Part shown: positions 1 through 12,156 of the stretch, piece by piece
Position numbering within the stretch: position 1 is the first letter of the stretch
Layout: each line of letters begins with the position of its first letter
Source of the DNA: Hydractinia symbiolongicarpus
Lineage: Eukaryota; Cnidaria; Hydrozoa; Anthoathecata; Hydractiniidae
Assembly (NCBI RefSeq): GCF_029227915.1
Contig: NC_079889.1
Span: 5,704,001-5,768,000 of the forward strand
Reading direction: 5' to 3'
Length of the DNA: 64,000 bases
Translations under genes and position numbers: made by a program
Notes under the pieces: generated by a model
Told to the model about the DNA's origin: nothing
Databases searched by the model: none
Seen by the model: the letters and a program-made list of their open reading frames with translations, nothing else

Positions 1-89
1 TTTATACCGCATTGCGTGCTTCTCGCTATTGCACAGCTAAGCTACCATTTTGCGTGAGAGACAGATGTATACGGGTATTATAATATAGA
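1..89 (-). mobile_element. Small non-autonomous Helitron, partial (cut by window edge)
   Basis: On the minus strand the element begins at base 89 with TCTATATTATAATACC, the TC start of a Helitron, followed by a short GACA-type stretch and a stretch shared with 47551-47605. The CTAG end and its hairpin would lie left of the window. The matching copy at 47508-48711 is complete and shows both ends. Here the tetranucleotide tract is only about two units. Confidence 0.6.
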
Positions 90-1358
90 TTAATTTCAAA
101 CGGATTAGTCCCTGCAGTCATTTTGGTGTCAGCGGTATGAAAAACTATGCTGAAACTATACTAAGTAAAAGTCCTGTTACTTCAGTAAAAATTGAAATAA
201 TGACTTGAAACTAAGTATTACATGTTTTTAGACCAGTTTGATGAAATGAACCCAAAAATTTTTTTTACTACTATCATAGCTTCTGAGTTCTTAATTTTGG
301 CCATTTTTGGAGACGCCCATGAACTTTTTTTGACAGCGTATCAATTTTGACAAGCCATGTGTACAGAAATCATTCTAAGTTATTCTCAAGATTAAAAATA
401 ATTCAAACAGATAAAATGTGTCCCAGGTTTAGGACAAAATACCTTATCCAGCTCAGAGAAAGTGGGAATGTGCTTCTAAAGCACAGTGTTAAATACATAA
501 TCTAAATTTTATGCCGTATAAATACAAAGTGGTTAGAAAGTTCTTTTTTTGTACACCTGGATCTGCAACACGTTTACTTTGCTCTAATCGCCCAGTCTGG
601 TGCCACTCACAATTAATTTTTGAATATCCACAGGAACTTTTTATGCAAAATGAAAAATGCTAAACAACTGTATTTGCTTTGCAGAAGTAACAATAGGCTT
701 TATCTTTATCATAAGTCGTGTGAATGTTGGTTTATGAAAAAGATATTATACCCTTAATGCTATAAGCACTCGACTGGATTTGTAACACATTACACTAAGT
801 GTCCTCCATGTGAAACAGTTTACACTTTACTAAGTCTTAACCTGAAGACTTTAGGTCTTCCCACTTCAAGCGAATATTACTTCTGGCTATACTTTCCCAA
901 ATTTTGTTATTTCATAAAAGAAAACTGAAAATCTACAAAATTATTTATATATATATATATATGCAGAAATTTATTTATGAAATATAGGTTTCAGTTTGTT
1001 GTGGAAACATGTTTACCAACATGCAATGTCTTGCATACCTAACTAGCTATATACTCAAGTCTTGAATGTTCACTGTTATGGGAGGTCCAAATAACTACCT
1101 AGCTTTTTTATTTAAAATGATAGAATGCCTTGAAATCTTTTGTGCAGCTAGCTACATTAAAGTAATATATTTAGCTTTTGTACTTTATCACTTAATTATT
1201 TAATAACAAATGCGCCCTGGAGTGCTGGCATGGTACTGGCTAGGTAGCTTAAAATCACAAAATAAATATTATCCAGATGTGATCATCCCTCATCATCAGA
1301 CATCGGAACGGCGTTTCTGTTCTTTACTTCTCATTGTAGGGTACCTCAAATTCTTGTA
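1..1358. repeat. Duplicated block, copy A (matches 47551-49871 plus 53881-53968)
   Basis: From the window start to about base 1358 the sequence matches, with scattered substitutions and small indels, the block starting at 47551. Landmarks present in both include the AGTCCCTGCAGTCATTT stretch, a short TA repeat and GCGCCCTGGAGTGCTGG. Copy A has neither the 1.08 kb GACA array nor the CR1 element that copy B contains, so it serves as an empty-site reference. No coding content was recognised. The left limit lies outside the window. Confidence 0.85.
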
Positions 1359-4300
1359 TATATGTGGGCGTTTGCAGATTATTGACACCCTCTTATTTTA
1401 GAATATTCTCAGAAATAATAGACCAAAAGAAATTACATCACAGTTTCTTGTCCACCGCCCACGTGTGTTTGAAAACAACCCACACAAAAAAGTTCGTTAT
1501 TTTTTAAATTATTTGTGTAAAGATTACTATTTTATTCACGATAAACCATTTGTCAGTCATTTTATTCCTCCAAAAAGAATCCTATCCAAGGTGCTTTTCT
1601 ATTAGTGCTGAATTTAATAATTGACATGATTCAGCATAGTTTTTAAAATGGTCTGATTACAAAATATGATTGCAAAAGTTCAGCACTTGTAATATTTTTG
1701 TATTTGTGTACTCAGCTTCTAAAACACAGACAAGAGACATTATAATTTCCTCTGGGTGATTACATTAATGTTGGTTGAAAAAAACCTGAATGATCAGAAG
1801 CATGTTTTTTGAATGAGTCTAGGACAATAAACTTATTTAATTTCCCTTGGCCTTGCATCAATCAAATTCTGAAGAAATAAACACTTTTAAAATGATTTTG
1901 TCAAATTTGGAAATTGTTGGTATGGTTGGAACTTAGTATATAACATTAGTAAAGTTGCTGGATTGTTTAGGTTTTTTCTTTTATACTTAATTAATCCGAA
2001 TTAGCCTTAATTATTTATGAGATGAAAAACAGCGCTTTCAATTCCATTGACTTAGCCATCCCTTAAAGGCACTGGCGCTTCACTATATGAAAATGTTTTC
2101 TTTTTCTTTTAGATTGTGTACAATGGGAGTGAGTGATGTAATCTTTTAATGCGGGTGATGAAAAGAAAGCGAAACCGTTATTGTTTTTTCTGCCAAAAAT
2201 TTATTTAATAAATCTTGATAAAGTTAAAAAACTGTTTTGATTTGTTTGTTTTCGTTTTAATTGTTTCCCGTGAGTTTTCGAAATTCGTTCCAGCAGATTC
2301 TGTGGCTTCTAGTGCCGGTATTTTTGCGTGAAAAAAAATACTGTTTTGTTGTAAGGTCAGTTACGAAATCGTTAACGTTAGGACCAACTTCTGCGGGTTG
2401 TACAACTCGATGTATTACATATCTTTCGGAATACTGCTAAAAGTGTAATCTTGTATTGCGCTCTTTACTTTTATCATTCTGTGGGAAAAGGCGGTACAAA
2501 ATTTCAACACGCGTTATTCGTTTTTGTTAGTTTCGCGTAATCTAATTTTCTCGCACATTTTCAAAAGAATATCCCACGCACATTAAATACTCGCGCAGTC
2601 TTTTCGCAAAAAAAAGGGAGTTAATTATCTTTAATTATCTTTAAGCCAATAAGAATCTTAACACTGCAACAAATTGTTTTATTATCCAATGAACATTACT
2701 TTACTTTAAAGTTTATAATCGAAAGTTAAAGCTCGTGTAGTGTAGCATAATGAAGATCGCCTTATAATGCGCCATCTTTGATGTTATTAACGTCATTTCC
2801 CTCTGTACAATTTTGCAAGCACGTAGACTAAAGCTAATTATTCATGAATTTTAATTTAGAGGAATTGTTGAGGCTGAATATTTTTGGTGTAAGATTTATA
2901 GCTATAAAATCGTGACAATGTGTCATAAAAGAAAAAATAAGAATATGTAGTCTGAAAATAAACTTTTCTAACTGATTATGTAAAAAAAATTTGCTGCCAC
3001 CTTTAAAGATATTTTCCAAGCTGTTTTTCAGAGAAAAAGAGAAAATAGATAAATTTTCAGCCTTGCCGTTGTTCTTATTTTGTTTATATTGTTCATCAAT
3101 TTTCAGGATTATTATTTTTCTTTTAAAATTGTTCCTATAGAGAAATGAAGTTTATGTAAGTTAGATAGCTATGACTTACAGTTACAATAATAATCAAAAA
3201 TTGAATTTTAAAATTTTAGAATATACAATGATTTTGTTCCCCCAGTCCTCTTCAAAGTTCAGCACTTTTTCAGATTATTGCTAATGGCGGAAATCTTTAA
3301 GCCACAGCGCTTCTTGTTGTTTCTGTTTAAGGGGTGTATTTCTGTTTTATACTTTTATACACTTTTTCCCATGATTTTTTTAGTATTACAGAAGATAATA
3401 TGTACAGGATGCTATTTTAGTAGGTTAAGTCTGCATCCAATACGTTTCCACTATTTTTTTTTTCTTTTACAAGATCCAAGTTAGGCGAGAAAGCATTCTT
3501 TTTTAGTGAATTTGTTTGACTTTTACAACTGCACCACTGTAAAATATGGCTATTCTTTTTTTTAAATTGAATTCAAGAAGGTCTTTCGCTTAAGCCGTTT
3601 TCAAACAGCGCTGAATTAAAAAATGTTTTAAAGGAGGGGCGAACAGCCGCGGCACGGCTGCTGATTAAAAATCCATGATGCCAAAGATAATTTCAGAGAC
3701 CAGATTCGCTGGTCTGAAAAATCCCGTAAAATCTTGACAATTGTTAGTTTTGTAATATTTAGTTAGCATCAAATTAAGTGGCTATAAACAAAGAATTGCT
3801 GTTTTATATTAACGAGGTAATAAATTAAAGCTGCTTGTTTAAAAAAGGTGAATTTATGACTTAAAACTTTGCAGCACAACAACACATTATTATACGCACA
3901 TTATACCTAGAACATCGGCTCATAGAAGTTTCTTACAAAATACCAGTTTTTACTTTTATCCTTAAATGCTGAATCATTTTATGGTTCAGTAATTTTACAC
4001 ATTTGCCGAACTGGTGGTTATATTCAGAAGCAATGTTAGATCCTTCTCTGAATCGTGATGGTCACCCTTCGATGATCAATCACACTGTTTTTTTTAAAAA
4101 TAATACAGAAGTTTAAGATCAAAATAGCAAAAATGCTATTAGTTGAATAACACGACGAAAATATTTTTATTACTGAACTCAGTAAACTAATTCATGAGTA
4201 AAGATAAAGAAAATAAAGATTTGTAAACAAAGCTGAAACCACCATATTGTACGTTCGATGTGTTGTTGAAAGTTTCCGGTCTGCGTATTTATCAAATTTG

Positions 4301-6644
4301 TCGCCATCTCATCACAACAAACCTCATCACTTGAAGTTGGATGTATGTTGTGAAAAAGCGAACCAAATTACAAAAAAAATATTATTTTGGGCTGTGACAG
4401 TTGTTTATAAAGTTCCAAGAAGTATTAACGAAGGTTATAAAATGCTGGCACTGCGATTGTATGTAAAATATTCTTGGTTATCTTGAAGGAAAAGGTCTTA
4501 TTTTTGCTTTTTTTACCAACACAGCCATAAAAACTTTGTAAAAATGTTGCTGGGAAGGAATATGGATATTTATTTATGAAACATAGTTATTTGTGTGTCG
4601 TTATGGTAGTTACTTTATTAGATTTCGGGATTTAGACATTCCTTAATTTTGGCTACCCGCTTAAAATTTATTTTGTGGCTGCCACAAAAAAGTTTATTGT
4701 TCATCTCTACCTTAAAAAAGAGCAACAATTGTGCGCGCTGTAGAGTTACCGCCTACAAAATGAAGCGTAGTCTAAAGAAAGGCTAAAAGTGATATTTTAA
4801 CTTTTTAGATATTATTCACTCATTCACAAATTTATCATTTACAAAAAAATTTGAAAAATGTATATAGAGATCGGTAATCACAACATTTATTTTTGGTTGG
4901 AAATACCAAGAAAAAATTCACATGGAGCTAATCACATAAAAACCTTGAAAAACAAGGACGTCAAAATAGTATTACCACGCAGTGAGCTTTAAAATATTAT
5001 TGTAAGAAGAGCAGTGGCAAAAAAAGGAGAGAATTTCAGTGTATTAAATGCACATTGAAATAATTCCTTTGCAAGCATAAATTTTAAAACCTGCGCTTAA
5101 ACTATTTTATGAAGAAACGGCATTACTCGTGTTATTGGGGACCCGGGACAGGCGCAGGGCTGGAACAACGATAATGGTACTTACCACCGTAGCAATTTGC
5201 CCATGTGTCCAACGGTTTTTCAAAAACAATAGAAAACATGGAAGATTAGCTGCGTGCGAGATTAAACCGTACTGCAAGTTCTCGCACGTGACCGCCTGAA
5301 AATGACCGCCCTCAGGTGGTCGATAAATGTTGACTTACTTTTTTGCTACGATTAGGTAACAACAGGTTGTAGCCTGTTTGTTTTTTTTCATTTCAACATA
5401 TGTTACGAAAAAATTATTTTACGAAAAGTACATTACAGTCAAAATACTCTATTGTTGTAAGCGCTTCACTAGATTTAAAGCAAACCTGGGTGTGTGGTAC
5501 GGTTCATCAACATTTGGTTACATAGCTATTTTTAAAATTATTTAAATTTTCTGCAGTGTTTGTGAATTTGGTGCCCTGTGAAATTGTTTATTTTTTAGTC
5601 GCAAAAAATAAACGTTACATAGAATTAATTAGGCGTATTATAATTCTTTTAATTTTTGCATTCAAAATATCAATTAGTTTATATATTATTAAGAAAATTT
5701 TATTAGAAATACATAAGTATGCTGCCGTTAGCAAAAATTATTTCTTTTTTATTGTCATGTAACAAACATCATTCACACAAAGTTTTATGACTGCAACCCA
5801 ACAAAAGTGGAGTTATGTTTGTAGTGCATTTTTCCATCCACCGACTAACCGCTACGGAAATCCACTGTCCTATACCATGGCATGAATACGTTCAAATATT
5901 GCTTCTCACAAAATCCTTTGACACGAAATGCTTAAAAGAGAAAATCAAAACAAATTGGTTGCTTAACTCAGTTAGAAAATGGGGGGTGAGTGCCCTTGCT
6001 TTCCGCTCCTATTACTTAAGTTGCGTTTTTTCTATTTTCGCATTTCTTCCTTCAAACGTCGTATGCAGCAAGGAGTCTATATTAACACTCATAAGTTATG
6101 TTTAAGTTGAAATCCAGTTTTTCTAGTCCGTGGAAAAAATATAGAAAATTTTGCAACAACTTTGACAAAAATAGTTCAAATATAAGTCGACTTTAAGAGG
6201 TTTTTGCTCATGGGGTTGTAGCAGGCACTCAAGGTTTATAGTTATTGCCTTTGTTTCTTTTTTTTCGTTGGGGGAAGGGGGGGGGATTGGGGATTGGGGA
6301 TGGGATCAGTAGTATCTGATAATTTATGTGCCCCCGCTTTTTTTCTAATTTTTACAAGTTGCGACATCTGTTTTATCACAGCTTGGAACGAAAAAATCTA
6401 TAATATAATACCGCTGTTTTTTGATCTGTGAGTCAATTTAAAGGCGGGAAGTTTATAACCAAAAATGTTATTGTGATTGCACCCATAAAAATCCCAGTAG
6501 TGACTCCCGTCCAGCTTTTTAAAAACCTTAGGGAAGTGAGACTGTGTCCAATATGCAATTCCGTGCATTTGTATTGGTTCAACTCGGGGCATGCGAAGCA
6601 GTTGATTACAGCTAGGGGCAACAGAAGTACTTCTGTTCTCTAGA
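1359..6644. other. Intergenic AT-rich stretch, no gene recognised
   Basis: Only short open frames without recognisable domains, so nothing supports a gene. The one distinct local feature is a G-run cluster near 6269-6303, listed separately. Confidence 0.5.
6269..6303 (+). other. G-rich tract with quadruplex potential
   Basis: Within 35 bases there are runs of five, nine, four, four and three G separated by AA, ATT, ATT and AT. This satisfies the four-run G-quadruplex pattern and is striking in such AT-rich surroundings. Confidence 0.7.
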
Positions 6645-8948
6645 ATTATAACTATAACAAGAAGCCCGATGGCTTGAAGATTTCCGCCATCAGCAGACAT
6701 AATAAGTATGGGATTAAAATATGTCATATATTGTGAGATTATCCTTAGAGAACAAAAACGGAATGCATGCTATCTGCACCAAAGTTTAACAAGTTTAAAA
6801 ACAAAGAAAAATCAAAGTAAGCCCTGCGTAAATACCTTTTGTTCTGAGGACAAAACAAAGTATATAAGAACATAAGTCTCAAAATTTAAGAACATGTTAA
6901 GATTATTTTAAGGCTTTGTGAAGCTTGACTACAAATTTTTTTAATAAAAATATAAAAAAAATATAAAAAATCCAAGTGCTACACTTTGTAGCAATTATCA
7001 TCAAATTAGGGTAATACCATAAATTACAGAATAACCGCCCCCTGCTGAATAAGCACTACTACATAATTAACCGCCCTGCTAATTAAGCGCCCCTTTTAAT
7101 GGGTGAAATTTAATAAGCTCCCTGCCCAGGCACTTAATCGTCATTAACGGTACATTAAGAACATCCCAAGAATATTTACAGGTTGCATTTTAAAAACGTT
7201 AAAAACAATGCAAGGGCTTTTTACCATATTCATGTTCTTATAAAAAAAGAATGTCTATAGAAAAACAAAAAAATAAAATATTTTACATATAGTATTCTCT
7301 AAAAAAATAAAAGCTTTAATTGATGTGTTTGAAATTGATCTAGAAAATTGTGGACTTTTTTTGATATATACAAATTCTTTTACGTAACATTGAACTTCTG
7401 AATGTTTCAGAATTTAATTAGGTGTTACTCTAACTCTCTCGCTCAATTTGAAAATGCCGACAGTGGATGTTTTGATAAGGGCTAATCTAAAAAAGAAAAA
7501 ACATTCAAAAAATGAGGAAAAATAATACAATTGGATACTTGTCCATACACAACATATTTATCCCTCATTTATCCCTCCATCCAATTTTAAAACCATCAGG
7601 ACAGAAAACGTATACGAGACAGGTAAAGTATATATACATGATTTTATTCACAGTGTTCACAACACATGTAAGAAAGACTAATACAAAAATTATTATTAAT
7701 TGTGAAAATAATTGATTATACTTCTTTTAAAATTTGTGCCACATCAGTGAAACACAATTTCAGTGTAATATCACCAGACACACGACGAAAACACCTATTT
7801 TCTTCCAAGTTAAAACCTGCTTTAATTTTATGCTTTTTTAGCGTTTTTATGCTTTTTAGCGTTGTACACTCATAATTTTGTTCTTTTATATAGTCCATAA
7901 ATGTGTTCAAACATCAGCCTTTCTAATTTCATTTATTTCTTGTTGGCAGAAAACTCCCAACATGAACTACCCTTAGCCTGTTCTAAGACCTGGGCATTCG
8001 CCTGGGCCAATTGCAGTGTCAACGACGTTGTAAATTATAAAGACTAAACGTATATATATGTGGGGTGGATTTTCAGCTTACGAAAAAACATATATGTCCC
8101 AGTTAGGGGCCTTCGAAAATTCTTTTTGGGCCCCGTTAGCGGGATATCGCCGCTAAGATTCGGACCCCCTTCCCCCCTCTTTTAGCGGATTTCCGTCCGT
8201 GAAATACACACATTCGGATAAATCTTGGATGGTTCAGGGCGTGTTTTGTAGATAAAAGTTATCGGAATTGATGACAAGCTTGATGACAAGATGTGCTCAC
8301 GAACAACAAGGAGTTTTCAGGCCACGAACAAATTTTTGAAATTTCTTAATTTCTTAAGGCCCCTTATAATATAGATGTAAAAAACTATTAAAACATAGTA
8401 TATATATATAAGTGAGCAATACGCAAATCTTAGCAATAACGTTTAAAAAAATAGTCTATGGCTTATCGCCTGCATTTTTTAGCCTGTCAATTTGTGTTTG
8501 GGTATAAAAATATAAACACCATTGTGTCACAATGAAACATGTCTAGCTAGCGAGCTACAAGACATGGGGGTAACTGTAGCAGGGAAAAGTAATTATACAA
8601 AATTCAAGTATAGTTTTATCCACTCGAAGCCTGAAAAAATATTTTGTAAATGCTTCTGCTGGTTGGTTAGGGAATTTACCAAGCAAGTTCAACAAAGTGC
8701 CCAAGCTTTCACATAAAAAATCTTAAAGTTACCGAAATAGTTAATTAAAACCCTTGTAAAACTAAAGAATAAAGGGGTACCTACGTTCAGTTGACTGACT
8801 ATTAACCCAACTAAAAATTTGCTTTTCTGGTAGCTAGCTAGCTTTAACTATTCTAAAGTTAACTAGCTTGGTGACTAGACAAAAGACATGTGCAGATCAG
8901 CTAAAAGACACCAGCTAGCTAATCAAAATACAATAATTCTTACCTTAT
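6645..8948 (+). repeat. Family X repeat, copy 1, left part
   Basis: Starts with ACAAGAAGCCCGATGGC, as does copy 2 at 31243, and tracks copy 2 through several landmarks: the ACCGCCCTG / AAGCGCCC block (7040-7100 versus 31610-31640), the TATATATGT block (8050 versus 32735), and GGGAATTTACCAAGCA (8670 versus 33072). No convincing coding frame is seen, so it is probably non-autonomous. It is interrupted at 8948 and resumes within a 275-bp direct repeat at 10399. Confidence 0.7.
8674..8948 (+). repeat. 275-bp direct repeat, left unit
   Basis: Runs from ATTTACCAAGCAAG to CTTACCTTAT and is almost identical to 10399-10674 (a few single-base changes). The same segment occurs once each in the other family X copies (about 33075-33352 and 46945-47218), so it belongs to family X and is doubled here around a 1.45 kb insert. 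Confidence 0.85.
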
Positions 8949-10398
8949 GACAGAGAACTGCATAAAGTTTTTCCAAACAAACCATTTATTGCATTCACAA
9001 GACACAAAAACATCCAGGACCACCTTGTCCGGACGAAATTGGGGACTGGTGACTAAATCTCTGGCGGCTGAATCATGCTTGTAGTTAGAATATGCGCTTT
9101 TTTAGAAGTACGAAGGAAATACCATCATTGATATAAACTGTGATTTTTTATAAGCGTAACTTTCTTTATATAACAGCTACTCTCTTCCCCCATTACCCAC
9201 TCTGTTATAACAGGGAAACTGGATATGCGCCGTTATAAAACACAACATCACAATACCTTCAATGAAAAGATACTGGGAACTAACTTGTTCCGTCATTTCA
9301 TGAAGAAGTGTAACGAACAAAGGTACCGCTTATTCTCAAACACAAAATACAACAACATCGTGACATGAGCACAATATACCAACTCTCTCAAGAAGAAGAG
9401 AAATCCATATCACCATAGCAACCCACTGTACTCATGATATGAAAAAAATATTTACAATTCGTCGAATCGAACAGCGTTTAATAACAGTCTGTTACCACGG
9501 TCATTCAACAACATAGAGACACGTAATTATGTGCCTAAATCAACTTCTAAACGACACTTGACATGTAAACAGTTTTTCAAACCAACTAAAATTCATATTA
9601 CCATAGCAACAATATGCACCTACATTGTGCCTCAAAATATCAAACAAATTTATACTGTAGAACGGCCTGTTTACACAAATCTTCAACAAAACGTAGCGCA
9701 TGGACACCTTTACCCGTGTCCAACTCTGAAATTAGCCGTACTAAAATCCTAAATTGTGTTTTACTTATAAAAGAGACCTGAGTACAAAATTTTAACCGGT
9801 CTCTTAAACTGTTTATAACCCATATCGCTATGGCAACAAATAATACTCACATTGCGCATTTTTGAAAAACACGAACAACAGTCGACAACGGCCCGTTTAA
9901 ACGGCCCTTTAACTATATATGGCTACACATGTCTTATAATCGACCTCTTTTCACTCGAGTAGTTGTCGTAGCAAGACATGCATACGCAAGATATACACAC
10001 GCACGATATACATACGGATCATGAATCAAAACGATCCTTTAAATTTGTTTCCGTTGCACGACAATAAGAACTGTAAGTTGAAAAAATAAAATTGTTTTTA
10101 CTAACTGATGAGAATACCTAAACCAAGGTATGGCCCACTATCACGAGGAGTTATTGATTAGTCCGTGCTAGGACGGGGCCGAAAACTCCAATGACGGTAA
10201 AAATCAACTGATGATCTCATTATTCAGTTAGTTTTTTAAGAACGAAACACAAATTGCCAATATCAACACTTATATATTGGTGGATAACCAGAGCAAACTA
10301 CAACAACATGTTCGCTCGAACAAACTTAAACTAAACCAATTTGATTGTTCAATGTACGATTGGGAAAGCGAGAGGGAATAACACACTGATTTTCACAC
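8949..10398. other. 1.45 kb unique segment between the 275-bp direct repeats
   Basis: This segment is absent from family X copies 2 and 3. It has no credible protein-coding frame. It contains spaced CCATAGCAAC or related motifs (about 9415, 9604, 9830) and the structured RNA candidate at 10100-10237. The arrangement could be an LTR-like non-autonomous element or the product of unequal exchange; sequence alone does not decide. Confidence 0.6.
10100..10237 (+). ncRNA. Candidate structured small RNA, class unknown, ending in T6
   Basis: A closing helix pairs 10100-10113 (ACTAACTGA then TGAGA) with 10215-10219 and 10224-10232, with a TTAT bulge, giving 14 base pairs. Inside are hairpin ATACC/GGTAT (10114-10118 with 10127-10131), GGCCC/GGGCC (10132-10136 with 10176-10180), GGAGTT/AACTCC (10147-10152 with 10184-10189) and GTCC/GGAC (10161-10164 with 10171-10174). 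GGAGTT/AACTCC crosses GGCCC/GGGCC, a pseudoknot. The closing helix runs straight into TTTTTT, as at a polymerase III terminator. It matches no tRNA, snRNA or Y RNA that I know. The C-box-like TGATGA lies inside the helix, so a C/D snoRNA is less likely. Confidence 0.4.
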
Positions 10399-10674
10399 AT
10401 TTACCAAGCAAGTTCAACAAAGTGCCCAAGCTTTCAGATAAAAAAAACTTAAAGTTACCGAAATAGTTAATTAAAACCCTTGTAAAACTAAAGAATAAAG
10501 GGGTACCTACGTTCAGTTGGCTGACTATTAACCCAACTAAAAATTTGCTTTTCTGGTAGCTAGCTAGCTTTAACTATTCTAAAGTTAACTAGCTTGGTGA
10601 CTAGACAAAAGACATGTGCAGATCAGCTAAAAGACACCAGCTAGCTAATCAAAATACAATAATTCTTACCTTAT
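10399..10674 (+). repeat. 275-bp direct repeat, right unit
   Basis: Near-identical partner of 8674-8948 in the same orientation. Immediately downstream the sequence continues as family X (ATATCAAGTATACTATAATA), as at 33398 in copy 2. Confidence 0.85.
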
Positions 10675-11072
10675 ATCAAGTATACTATAATATAAACTAC
10701 TCTGGAGTTCCCACCAGCAAGCCAACCCTAAAAGAAATTGCCCACAGGCTCAGCCAAAGGACATAATGCGCACAACCAGAATTCAAAGTGCTTTTGATCA
10801 TAGTCCAAAGCTTTGACCAAGGAATGTAGAATACTAGAAAATCGTGAAGATCAGATTATTTACAATCTGTACTCTTATTAGTTGTAAACAAAACGAAGCT
10901 TTCCTTTTGGCTTTTCAGGTAATAACAATGACAGGGTCCGCCCAAATATTTTAGCTTAAAGCCTAAATATCACAACCTCGTGTATCCAGCCTAGCTGCGC
11001 TGTCTCTCTCTATATCCCTCAGGGCGATTTAAAAGATTCCGCCTCGTGTAGCGGTCGGCGGAAATCAATTAT
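10675..11072 (+). repeat. Family X repeat, copy 1, right part
   Basis: Continues family X through the TCCCACCAGCAAGCCAACC landmark (10708; copy 2 at 33428; copy 3 has a close variant at 47281). It ends in the CTGTCTCTCTCTATATCCC ... GCGGAAATCAA terminal block, also seen near 33690-33755 and at 42640-42720. Confidence 0.65.
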
Positions 11073-11516
11073 AAATTGAAAAACTAGCTAACTTAGCTAA
11101 CACATTCTATTAGTTCATTATGTTCAGCTAACATAACTTTATATTATGGTTAATGGTGAACGTAGAGCTAACCTAGCAACAGGCCAGGTATATATGATTC
11201 TAATGATTTATACTAAATGTGGCTGTTCATTGTATTAACATAACTAAGCAGTTTATGGGTAGTATGAGTAAACAGTTAAAATGGCAGCAGATTGTGCCTA
11301 ATATGTTCAGCATGACAGCCTGTGCTTTCATTGATAATTGTTAACAAAGTAGGTTAACAGGATTGCAGAAAACAATAGAGGTTGTACTAAAAGATGAGTG
11401 TAACTGCATAATAATTATATTTATCCTCTGAATTGAGACTTTGTCAAGTGTTGAGATGAAGCAAACTCTTGGAAATGCGAAAAAAGAATTTCAATCACTA
11501 GCTGATAAAATACCAA

Positions 11517-12156
11517 GTGTTTTGGGCAAATTTCGTTAGAAACATGCTTGAGGCAGCAAAAAGAAAAAAGAAACAAAGGGAGAAAAAAAATCATATAACA
11601 ATAAATTACTCGCGCCCAATTTTTAATTATTTGGAAGGTGAAAATTCCAATATTAGGAATTTTAGAACACTAGTGATATGCTTGATAGGATTCTTGAGAT
11701 TTAATGAAATTCTTAACTTGTCGATCTGACATCATCTTCTTTAACACGTCTGTTAGCAAAAGCAAAACTGACGTAAATAAAAAAGTCACCTGGATGTTTA
11801 TTGCATAAAACAATTCCGATTTGTGTCCCATTAAGTAAAAGCAGAAACTCCTGTGAATTGCTGGAAATGGAATTATAATTTCGAGCAATAATCACAGGAA
11901 AAAAACAAATAAACTTATCTTGCACACGAAAGCAAGAGGTTTTTGTTCAGATGTGATCGAGGATATAGGCTTAGATCCAAGAAATTTTGGATTACACAGC
12001 CTTCGTTTAGGCGGTGCATCTGCAGCAGCTAACAGTGGAGTTAATGATTGCTTGTTCTAACCACATGGACGTTGGACGTCAGACCGGGCAAAAGATTGGT
12101 ATTTTGAAGATAACATAAGTCCTTTACTCTTTGTATGTCAGACATTAGGATTTTGA
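11517..12156 (+). pseudogene. Tyrosine recombinase (XerD/Crypton-type) pseudogene
   Basis: The first part reads FVRNMLEAAKRK followed by RNFRTLVICLIGFLRFNEIL, which is the core-binding to catalytic transition of the family, with the first catalytic arginine in FLRF. After a degraded stretch with stops and frameshifts (about 11730-11930), the C-terminal catalytic box is clear: FGLHSLRLGGASAAANSGV (H-x-x-R, cac at 11994), PHGRW, and AKDWYFEDN with the nucleophile tyrosine codon at 12100-12102. A stop TGA is at 12154-12156. At least one in-frame stop precedes PHGRW, so it is inactive. Integrase-like genes of this type are carried by Crypton and DIRS-related elements and are common in cnidarian genomes. 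No element ends were identified. Confidence 0.75.

Noticed and set aside
5815-6105. 96-codon open frame in the left intergenic region
   Set aside because: No recognisable motif, starts on a non-supported start, and has no exon borders or paralogue in the window.
10105-10184. Hammerhead reading of CTGATGAG ... GAAA in the 10.1 kb RNA candidate
   Set aside because: The sequence between the two boxes does not form a single stem II, and the CTGATGAG is better used in the closing helix.
10105-10211. C/D-box snoRNA reading (TGATGA box near 10106, CTGA near 10208)
   Set aside because: The boxes are not flanked by a terminal stem in the right place, and TGATGA is buried in a longer helix.
8949-10398. 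Classical LTR retrotransposon between the 275-bp repeats
   Set aside because: The repeats lack TG..CA ends, there is no primer-binding site or coding capacity, and the unit exists within family X elsewhere.
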